From Anadara kagoshimensis (Eukaryota; Mollusca; Bivalvia; Arcoida; Arcidae): a stretch of DNA of 64,000 nt. The notes beneath the pieces are model-generated. The model made no database searches. It was given only the letters and a program-made list of their open reading frames with translations, and had not been told where the DNA came from. The stretch spans positions 13,902,928-13,966,927 of the forward strand of contig CM037867.1 of the NCBI GenBank assembly GCA_021292105.1, written 5' to 3'. The position numbers and the translations under genes are program-made. Of this stretch, positions 1 through 10,600 are shown piece after piece (position 1 is the stretch's first letter; each line of letters starts with the position of its first letter).

Positions 1-140
1 TCAATGTGAGTTTAGGTGCTCCGGAAGTTAAGCACTTCCTGTTTACCTAGCTACATCCGTCATGTCACGGTGACGTAAAAACTTGAGAATAAGAGGAACA
101 CGGAACTATAGGATGTCAAATACATGTATATCAAAGATAA
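1..140 (-). repeat. Family A dispersed repeat, truncated by window edge
   Basis: Family A is an unclassified repeat of about 330 bp with no coding frame. Its forward form starts with a hairpin (GCCTTGG/CCAAGGC) and passes TTTTATGGCCGTCATCACAG. Next comes the core GTAGCTAGCTAAACAGGAGG, then a second hairpin GGTGCT/AGCACC. It ends GGATTAGTATGTTTG. This copy lies in gene 1 intron 1 and stops 20-odd bases from that exon. Confidence 0.8.
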
Positions 141-162
141 TTTTATATGGGTATTTCAATAC

Positions 163-469
163 CTTTCTTGTCTACTAAATATAGAACGGGAAACGTTGAG
201 AAGGCAAATACAATATTTCCCAAGTTTGGTAACATGCCAATGGTTCCATCACTCCATCCAAAATATGCTTCCGCCGATTGTGTAATTGGACCCCATGTAT
301 TCCAAACAAGTCCCTGAGTGATACATGAACAACAGTATATAAACAGTATCCACCATCGCCTGATATAGACATCCGTATCAACGATACCCTTATTCTGTAT
401 CCTTGTATCGTCCAACAGAGGGTTCTTCTCTTCCGCACTTCCCGTGGAGTCGTGGTATTCGTATTCCAT
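163..469 (-). CDS. SLC49A4: SLC49A4 (DIRC2)-like transporter, gene 1, first exon only
   Basis: This is the first coding exon of a major-facilitator transporter; the rest lies left of base 1. It reads from ATG at 469 to the donor GT at 162-161, 307 nt, ending in phase 1 exactly like exon 1 of the two paralogues to the right. It encodes an acidic cytosolic tail of about 35 residues with a dileucine signal (E14-K-N-P-L18-L19), then RRWW, TM1, the family signature NTWGPITQSAEAYFGW, TM2 and the DKKG loop. Human SLC49A4 has NTWGPI at the same place and a dileucine lysosomal signal at L14/L15. FLVCR and SLC49A3 lack this signature, so the subfamily call is firm. The gene is divergent from gene 2. 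The sense of the substrate (lysosomal pyridoxine export is reported for the mammalian protein) is inference only. Confidence 0.88.
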
Positions 470-1710
470 TTCCGGAAATAAACACCACTTTTCTCTTTCT
501 GGTTACACTATCCTGTCTATTGTTTTATTCGCCCATTATGTACCGTTATTTATATAAGATCAACATAATTGTAGAAAGTTATGTACCCTTTTCTCGATTT
601 AAGAGTACATTATAGGTATACATATCGCTCGAATCACTCGAATTACTCGGTTTTATTTTGTTATCATTTTAAAGGTGTATATATCAGATAAAATAGTCAG
701 ATATAGGTCGTACGATAACTTGATAACACTATTTATACATGGTGACCTGCTTTCTTAGTGTCATAAAGTATGACTGAGGTAAGTACAATATTTATAAATA
801 CATACATGTAGTATGTAACATACCCTCACTGTAAATTTGAAAGGCTACCACTATATAAGGGTTACCTGCTTGTGGATGTCACCTCTATGTAAAGACCACC
901 TGTATATTAATACCACCTCTATATAAGGGTCACCTGCTTATAAAGGCCAGTAGAATTGTATTTCATTTGTTCTTTATTCATATTATTTGAACTTGTCCAT
1001 AAATGTCATCCTTACTGGTTCCCTTTTGGTGGTCTTTATAGACCGGTTTGACTGTAGAAGGAGTTTTTTTTATAACATATGGTCTTTTTTCTATTTTAGG
1101 ATCAAAGATCAAGGAAGTGTATTTGTCTTTGCTAAATATTGTAGGATTGCAGAAACTGATCTGAAAATACTTAACGCTTGTTTGTATGAATCACCAACAT
1201 GTTAGTGTACTAGTATTTTAAGTTCTAATTTTTTTAATATAAATGGGAAATAAATTAAGCAGATATGATGCGGTAAAATTACTTAGTTTACATCCATCAT
1301 TGTACCGAGACAACAATAGCTCGTGTAAATAATCCGAAGACATCGGTATATAGAAGTATGTGCTATGATGATAATTTTTATCTCATAAATGAGGAATCTC
1401 ACTTTGTCCTATCTGAAATATTTTACGGGGTTTAATAGTTTTCTTGGAACAATCGAATTGACCAATGAAAGTAGAGAACTAATAAATTAATTATTAACGA
1501 AATAAATAAGGATAATAAAGGATGCGTTGTGAGCATAAGGTATGAAAACCACAAACGTATATAAAGTTATTAATGAACAATAATAATAACAAAAATGCAA
1601 GAACGTTAGATATGAACACCACTAACGTATATGACGTTAATGAACGTTATTCCTGAATAAAAAACCAAAACAGCAAACAAGAAACGGACATAAAGTTAAA
1701 TGTATGAAAA
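470..1710. promoter_or_regulatory. Shared upstream region of divergent genes 1 and 2
   Basis: The start codons of genes 1 and 2 face away from each other across 1241 bp, so both promoters should lie here. A mini-element (about 830-1056) sits in the middle. Just before gene 2 is an imperfect direct repeat: 1540-1600 and 1609-1655 share the pattern ATGAAnACCACnAACGTATAT followed by GTTAATGAAC. No clear TATA box or initiator could be assigned. Confidence 0.45.
830..1056 (+). mobile_element. TIR mini-element, family B, copy 1
   Basis: Family B is a non-coding element of about 175-190 bp whose ends read TACAGTCnAACCTGCC and the inverse, GGnnnnnTTTGACTGTA, with TA at both edges as in Tc1/mariner-type MITEs. 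This copy is worn at its left end and has a duplicated CACCTCTATATAAGGG segment. It lies in the divergent promoter region. Confidence 0.65.
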
Positions 1711-1714
1711 ATGA
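1700..1714 (+). promoter_or_regulatory. Four-codon upstream ORF overlapping gene 2 start
   Basis: ATG TAT GAA AAA TGA; its TGA (1712-1714) overlaps the main ATG (1711-1713). A second upstream ATG at 1704 is out of frame. If the transcript begins upstream, these would tend to reduce or re-route initiation. Confidence 0.4.
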
Positions 1715-3838
1715 AAATGGAGAATCTTGACAGCGAAAAGGAAAGTCTAATAAACACAACAGAGACCGAGTCTGACGATATAAAGACGGGAGTTTATACT
1801 AGAAGATGGTGGATTTTGTTTGTTTACTGTGGGTGTGTCATGTCGGAAGGCCTCACATTCAACACGTGGGGACCTATTACACAGTCTGCAGAGGCATATT
1901 TTGGATGGGGTGATTGGATGATAGGATTACTAGCCAATTGGTCCGCTATTGCTATCATACTGACCATGTTTCCTATGAGTTATCTACTGGATGAAAAAGG
2001 TATTACATAATAAAAAACAGACATACTGATCTATGTCCGAATCACAATTAAGAAGCAAAGTATAAACTTTACCACTGACAAGTTAGGTTAAACAAGTGAA
2101 CCTCCACCAGGGAAGTGAGGCCGGATGCTCCGGAAGGGTAAGCACCTCCTGTTTAGCTAGCTATACCCACCACATGTGACACAGTGTAATCAAAATTGAG
2201 TGAAAGGAACATGGAACTATGGGACGTCAAATATATCCAGGGTAATTTTAGAAATTCACTAAATTTATATACATGTAGCTTCTAGATTTGTTTATTTTTC
2301 ATTTTTTGTTACACTGTTCAACATTTCTTACTTTTTAGCTTGTTAATTTAGCATGTTTTGTTTGGTTTTTTTTATGACTTCGCCTGTACGACAAATCTTT
2401 CATTATGGTTCTAATAATTTCTGGATAGCTTTTTACCACAATTCTTTCATAAAAACTGGATCTTTTTTCATGTTTGTTCTTTAGTTTATCTACTTAATAT
2501 TTTTTTATGTTTGTTCCCTTCTTTGTTTTTATTACTTTTTATATTTTTTTATTTATTTATTTTTCGACATTGTTTTTTTACATTACGTTGAACGACAATT
2601 CTTTCCTTTCTATATCTAACTTGTTAATATTTTATGTCTGTTGTTATTTCAGGATTACGCTTTACAACAATTCTCTGTATGATACTGACATTTGTAGGAT
2701 CAGGACTCAGATGTATAACAAAAGATCCAGATATATCTACCTGGTACAAAATATGTACAGTCCAACCTGCCTTAAAAGCCACCTCTATATAAGGGGCACC
2801 TGCTTATAAAGGCCAGTAGAACTGTATCCCAGTTGTTCTTTATTCATATCATTTGAACCTTTCCACCTGTCCATAAAGGACACTCTTATTGGTTACCTCG
2901 GGTGGCCTTAATAGGCAGCTTTGACTGTATACATTAAGACATATGTATTTCACCGAAACTGTTCATTTTACTCGAATCATTGCACAATCAAATACTTTCA
3001 TAAAACAAAATATTTTTCTAAAAAAACAATGTTCATGTTGTTTTTGTCATGTAATACTTTTTAATTTGATAAAATATTGCATTCAAAAGTAGAAAATGAC
3101 AATTGTCATACTATTTTTAGAATGTATTGAATTATAGAATTAAAAAAAATAGTATATGACATATTGTCCTATTAGGATATATTTATTTTTATTCATGATT
3201 AAAAAAAATTATATCAATAACAGAATTATTTATTCTCTCTTTCCATTTTAAATTTCTTCTTAGGTTCATAAATGTTGGCCAAGCCTTAAATGGAATATCC
3301 GGAGCGGCCCTTATTGCCGGGCCAGCACTGCTTGCAGCCACGTGGTTCCCGCCAAATGAACGAGCTACTGCGACTGCTGTATCAATCATGGCGATGGGTG
3401 TGGGTATGGCAGGGGCTTTTGTATTAGGTATGGCACTATGTTACTATGCACCAACTATTTGAAATGTTTGAGGTGCTGCCGAATTTTCTAAATTCAAATG
3501 TGTTTTAGAAATAAAGAAAAATTACTTTTTGTAGTAGTTGCATTTCAAAGTAAAGAGGGAAAAATCATAACCTCTTTCCTCTTCCTCCTCCTCCTTCTTC
3601 TTCTTCTTCTTCTTCTTCTTCTTCTTCTTCTTCTTCTTCTTCTCTCTATATATGATTAATCTATGATCAATTTCTTGTATGCATGTGAAATGCGAGTGTG
3701 TTGTATGGTCTGCCTTGTACTAGGTCAACGGCAAGGAAAATTCACTTTCCAACATGTGGTCTGAGCGGGACTTGAACTCGAAGCGGTGAGAGATCCTGGA
3801 GTTATAGACTGACGTCTTATCCATTTATTGTTTTCTTC

Positions 3839-3895
<57 letters not shown>

Positions 3896-6800
3896 ACTAT
3901 TATTATCATTAGTAGTAGTATCAAAATAAATGACTGTTTAAAAGTAAATGACACTTATATTAGACATACTAGTGAACCAATATGTTGTTTGAATATGCAT
4001 CACCCATTATTAGAGTTAACAAGATCACAACGTGAATTTAGTAACAGCTGTCTTTATAACCTCTATTTCGTTTCGTCTATTTGAAATCAGCAGAATATAT
4101 AATCATGATTGCTTGTTTGTTTTTATTCTGTTCAGGTAACAGTGCCACTACTGTAGCTTAATTGGTAGAATGCTCACTTCGTATGTGGTAGGCCGTGAGA
4201 TTGAACCTCGAACGGGTCTGACTAAGACTTCAAAATAGGTAGTGACTGTTCTTTTGCACAGTACTCAGCATTTTGAAATGACAGTCAAGGGGTTCTTCGG
4301 AAGTGACATGAAAACCGATGTTCCGTGTCATTGCAATAGTGGCACGTTAAAGAACACACTTCACATTGGCTTGAGCGCACTGTAAATGTCAAATCTCTGC
4401 CTAAAGCTAGTGACGTCTCGATATAAGTGAAATATTATTGACTAGGACGTCAAACCCCATTCAATCATTTAAATGTTCAGGCTATTTTGTCACGTTATGA
4501 CCATGTAACAATCTATTTTCCTTGTAGGACCCCAGTTTGTGCAAACGCCAGTATATGATACTCTTTATAACGCCAGTTTTAAATCAAATGGAAGGTGGGT
4601 ATGTTGTTGAGTGGAGTTACGCTGATCTACGCTCTAGTAAAGATTTTTTCACTTATATTAAGACAGTCAGTTCTAGAAAGGAGAAGTAAAGCGGAGTACG
4701 CGGAAATAATCACCAAGCTTCAGACTGAGAAACATTCTTAGAATCATACGAGGATAGATCAGTGTGGAATGTCAATCAACACTAGCCTTTGACATTGTGA
4801 GCCAGAGCTTCCCGTTAGAGTACACAGGAAATGTTTTGATCAGCATCTGAATCCCACTTCGGGAACTTCATACACGAATCAAGCTGCTTACAAATAAATT
4901 GATGATCCGGGGATTTTGCAAGCCGAGGCCTATCAGGACCCTCCAATATTTTTATGGCCGTCATGTTGATAAGTTTGATGTCTCTGTGTCCAGGATTGTC
5001 CTGAATATATTTGATGTCGAATAGATTCTTTCACTCAATTTTGATTACACACACAGCGGGTTTTGCTAGCTAAACAGGAGGTACTTAACCTTCCGGAGTA
5101 CCCGGTGTCACTTACCTGGTGGAAGTTCGCGTGTTTCTAAGTTTTCACTTTGCTTCTGAATTGTGATTCGGACACGGAATAGTATGATTGTTGTTATGTT
5201 TTGCTACTTTTCCGGAAGCGATCGACGACATCATTTATGTTCTTAATTAAGATTTATTTCTGGCATACCTTTTGGTGAAGGTAATGAATTGAAAATACGA
5301 TTGTTTTTCTCTTACAAATGATATAACTTTTCAGTTATATTGCACAATAAACCTTATTCATTCACTCATTCCTATAAGGAGTTGAAAATATATGAAATAA
5401 TTGCGTTTGTCTGGTTCTATTATTTACCTGAGTTGCATTTTTGGTCGCGTTGAATGTTGCAAGTACAAGTTTTCAGATACTAGTATATACTAGTATATAT
5501 TTTTTCTTCTACACAATTGGTCACGTTCACATTTAGTTAAGAAATGATGGATATCCTATTGTTCTATTTGGTGTAAAATAATTACTTCAATTTATTTTCA
5601 GCAATGTTACTGTTTCATCAAGGATTAACCACACGGGTAAGATTACTAACACATATATACATTTCTATATCCAAACTACAATCCCGAAGGTCAAACACAA
5701 ACATAACGGTTCATGTTCAAAATACCGCAAAACTGAAACACAAACATATCGGTCCATGTCGAAATCACAGTCCCAAAAGTCTAACACAAGCATACTGGCA
5801 CGATTTTTTAAGCAAAGTAAAACATTTAAAACTAGAATAACTCCGAGCCACAAGCTCACAAAAATACCCCCCCCCCCCACCGCTCCCCACATAAAAAATC
5901 CATCGGATCAAATTTTTAAATAGGAGGTGCACATCTACATTATATCACAAAGATTGTGTGAAAGTGTCATGAAAATCCATTGAAGGGTTTAGGAGGAGTT
6001 GCGGATAAGAGATGGGTACCCTAAGGTGTAACAGAAGGGCGGAAGGACGGACGGACACACGGACGGACACCCCTATCACTATATACTCCCCACTTTTTAA
6101 GCGGGGGTATAACTAGCCAATTAAGTGAAATACATGGACATCGACTTGACATTCGAGGTCGGGTGCTCCGGAGGTTAAACACTTCATGATTAACTAACCA
6201 ACCTCGACACGTGTGACCTCAAAATTGAATATGGAAGTAACAGGAAACGAAGGGGCTCCGAATATGGTGTATAACAACTAATGCAATACAAAGTTTGTCA
6301 AAGTTTGAAAACCAGTGATGTATAAGACGCGTCTTACAAAATAGCCCAATGTGTCGAATAATGTACCTGGGTCTTATACACTGATAGGGATGTTATCGAT
6401 TAAATCGCAATGGGCATTCAAAACATAAACACCAATATCTAAAAGCGTTAAAATTATCCGGAAGGAAGGATTAAGCTTAAAAATCATACATCCTGTGAAT
6501 GAATTGGCTATTCGGTTGAAAAGAAAAATAGACTTCGTTAATACTGTGACCGAGTTGTCAAAAGCGTCGACCATGTCACTTACCACCCAGGTTCGAATCC
6601 CAGTCTTGCCACTAATGACCATAAAACAAATAAGTGACAGTATCGTGACTACAGAGATACAGTCCAACTTACATTAAAATCGCCTTTATATAAGGTCCAA
6701 CTGCTTATAACATGTTTATGAAGGCAATCTGTCGATAAAGGCCTTTATATACAGGTTTGTCTGTACACTCTTCTCCACTCCAATGATTAGGGTAAGAAGA

Positions 6801-7602
6801 CAGTTTTATCTTTTTTAACCCGGTTTCTCTTTTCATTTTACATTATCTTATGTGTATCGACATATGCTATTTATCCCAACTTTTATTTTTACTCTCACAA
6901 CTTTCCATCATATTATCTTGACTTGTCGTGATATTAAGCAGGTCGAGATAATTTTGGGTCGATTGAAAGTATTTGGATGTCAAAAAAAGCCATTATAGTT
7001 TTTAGAAAGTAGTTGTAATGCAAAATGCAACTTAAAGATAAAAATGCATTGTATCCATAAAAAAGTATTGATAATGTTATTGACAGTAGCTCGCTGTTTT
7101 GTTTTATTTCAGTTTTGGTCAATTTAGAAGATATTGGAAATGATATTATAAACTTAATGTATCTCGGTAAGTTCATGCTATTTTCATTTGAACGAAAATA
7201 ATTTCGTAAAACTAGTAGTTACTGCATATGCAAACAACATTGACCTGCCCGTTTGACCTTTAACTAGGAATATTCATATAGAAAGATCTACCCAATACTT
7301 GGGTAGCATTAGGATCCATATACATATTGCGCATGGTTCACATCATATGAACAAAAATATACACGCGTGGTCCTTTTTTACTTAAATTTGCTCGTCCATA
7401 ATAAATTTTAAATCAAAGGTCAAGCGGACAGGTCAATGTTTTTTGACAATATGCACACCAAACCATAACAGGGACAATGAAGACAAGAGCAATATACGTA
7501 TATATATGAAGCGTGCACTTTTATACATACACTCGGAGAGACTAACGGGCGAACACATTTTTATATGCCCCACTCAAAATTAGTATGTCCAGGTATAATG
7601 GC

Positions 7603-7635
<33 letters not shown>

Positions 7636-10600
7636 TGTGTGTATGTGTGTGTGTATGTGTCACTGTGTGCGTGTTCAACAACTGAATTGTTATTTGAATA
7701 ATTGTTTTAATTCAAAAGATTATCATAGAAAAGTACTTATTTTCAGAGTGTGGTATAGCGGCATGTTTTCTTATTCTGACCCTCCTTTATTTTCCAAGAA
7801 AACCACCAAAGCCACCAAGTAAGTCAGCATCAGTAGAACGAGTTGACTTTAAGGAAGCATTTCAAGGTATCCTGAGGTAATGTAAAATAAAACCAATAAC
7901 TATATAGCAAATTTCAAACTGTCTTTTTAATCGTTGATGACTCAAGCAATGACGCCTGTGTAATCAAAACCAACTACGACAGGGCATTGCTACAAGCATC
8001 ATTTCTAGATTTTTGAATAGTTAATTTTACGTTTGCATATTAGTCTAGACACTGCATTAAATTTATAGGCACAACACTGTATTCAAACTGGTCTGGCAAC
8101 AAGTGGTTCCTTGGTAAAATCTGTAAATCAAAAACAGATACATGTATACTAATCAATGTCCGAGTCACAATAAAAAAAACAAAGTAAAATCATTGAAACT
8201 GACAAGTAAGTATAAACACGTGAACGTCCACCATGGAAGTTAAGCCGGGTGCTCCGGAAAGGTAAGCACCTCCTGTTTAGCTAGCTACACCCGTCACGTG
8301 TGTAATCAAAATTGAGTAAAAAGAACATTGACGTATGGGACGTCAAATATAAAAAGGGCAATCCTGGAGACAGAGACATCAAACTTATCAAAAATACTGT
8401 GATGACGGCGATAAAATTATTTAATTAATTTAACTACAAAACAACAACACAGCATCTCAAACTATAAAAGAATTTAACAAGTGGGTTGTAGAGAACTCTG
8501 GAGAAGCATTGATTGAAGTGTCTAAACAAAACAAAAACGACATAACACAAATAGGTTTTGTTGCGAGAGATTCCACAACAAACTGTGTATAAACATTTAA
8601 ATCAAAGAATTGAGTTGAGTAATGGTGTTAACGTTCCAGTCAAGAATATTTCACTTTTTGAGACCGTTAAAGGCGAAGGTGAAGAAGTTTTGCCTGTGTA
8701 ATGCGCTGATGGCATTGTACAGCAATGTTCTTTATTGTGCCACGCCTAACGTGACACGAGACCTCGTTTATTTTAAGTTCCCATCCAAAAGAACCGTGAG
8801 TTTTATTTCGTAATGTCACGACCTCCCACTTACGGAGCGAGCACTCTACCAACTTAGCTACCGTAGTGGCATTTAAATTAAAGATGAAATAAAAATAAAT
8901 ACATTCCATAATTAATAAATCTTATGAAAAGTAAGTCCTATAGAACTTTCTTCTTTTTTATTTTTCATTTCTGTAGGAATAAATCCTTATGGTTACTTGT
9001 CTTTGGTTATACGATCCCTAATGGTATATTTTTCAATTGGGGAGCGGTTATTACTGTGATATTAACTCCAGTTGGAGTAGATCAGGTATGGATGATATTA
9101 TTATTATTATTATTATTAATTTTGCAAATTTCAACATTTTGTTAAAAAAAATACAAAATACAAAATAACAGTAGTTTCGATCAAACAAAAACATAATGGG
9201 CCGTGTTTAAAATGCAATGTCAAAGGCAAAAAACTTTGAAAATTGACAAATCCAGTTTAGCGAAAATTTTTACCAGGGAAGTGAGGCTGGGTGCTCTTAA
9301 GGGTAAGCACTTTCTTTTTTGGGATATTGTAAGGGTAGATTTAGCAAGGTCTTTAAAATCTGTATTGCCGTCATGACAATATTGTTGACAAGTCTCTGTA
9401 GCCAAGATTACTCTGGCTATATTTACGTCCTGTAAGCCAATTTTCCTTTCATTTCAAATCTGATTACACATAAGACGTATGTAGCTAGTTACACAGGCGG
9501 CGTTTTACCCTTCAAGAGAACCCCGTTTTCTTGTTCTGGTAGAAAGAAATGGGTTTAACGTTATTTGCCAGTTTTCAAAATTTTATCTTTGCTCGGGGAT
9601 TGTGAGTTAGGCATGGATTGGTATATTTGTTTTTGACTATTTGTGTCGAACATGATTTTAGTACATCATATACATATAATCATTTGTAAAGTATTGATTA
9701 GATATATACACGGATAATGTTTGTCTGACTTTAGCAAGGAGTTCGAGTATAGTACCCTTGACAACAATATACTATTGGTTTTTTCATGATTGGTACTATA
9801 CTCTGTGCACATGTATCTTTTGTTACAACAGTAAAGATTCACGATGCAACATCATTTTTATCAAATGTTTAGTTTATAATCACCATGATGTTGAGGAGTG
9901 ACATAAAATTAAAATAGCAAATGGTTAAATATTTTAAACTGGTATAATATGTAATTTAAACCCCTGCTGGTGGCTGGTGCCCCGAGGATATCACAAACTC
10001 AGTTGGCAATAATTTCGTATTATTGTCAGAAATATACTATAATTGTCTAAGTTTCCTGCAAGTTAAAATTTGAAATTTCTAAAAAAAACTAAGGTATACT
10101 ACCTCATGCAAAGTATTTCCTTAGCTTAATTTGGTAAAATATATTTTGGTCCTTTGGGTAGCTTTTCAACATCTTCAAAATAATTTTGGTCCAAGCACTG
10201 CTGGTGGGGAATTGTGTTCCGAAACGGCTGTCTAGTGCTGTAAATATTAAACTGGTATAATAACATTAAATCTACAGTGTCGTGTGATGTACTAAATGTA
10301 ATACTGTAAACGTATTTAATTTTGCGTGTATTTTTTAGAGGTATATGAAATTTAAACATAAGAGAGGTAGTTAGTTGTTTACTGTTACTCTGATTTCCCT
10401 CACCAATTTCAAAACTGACCACCTCGATATAAGTGAAAAAATTGACAGTAACGTCAACCATACGTCCAAATGCGATTTAACTAATGCCTACTTAGTACTG
10501 CAATGTTCGTTATATTTCTTATATCATTTAGGGAGAAGTGGGGATCATTGCAGCAGTTTCAACGGTTTTAGGTATAGTGTCAGCCATAGTAATAGCAAGG

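Noticed and set aside
3189-3389. Reverse-strand frame overlapping gene 2 exon 3
   Set aside because: Antisense shadow of a well supported exon.
5665-5892. Hydrophobic reverse frame next to gene 2 exon 5
   Set aside because: Comes from a poly-C tract and repeat sequence; no start context or homology.
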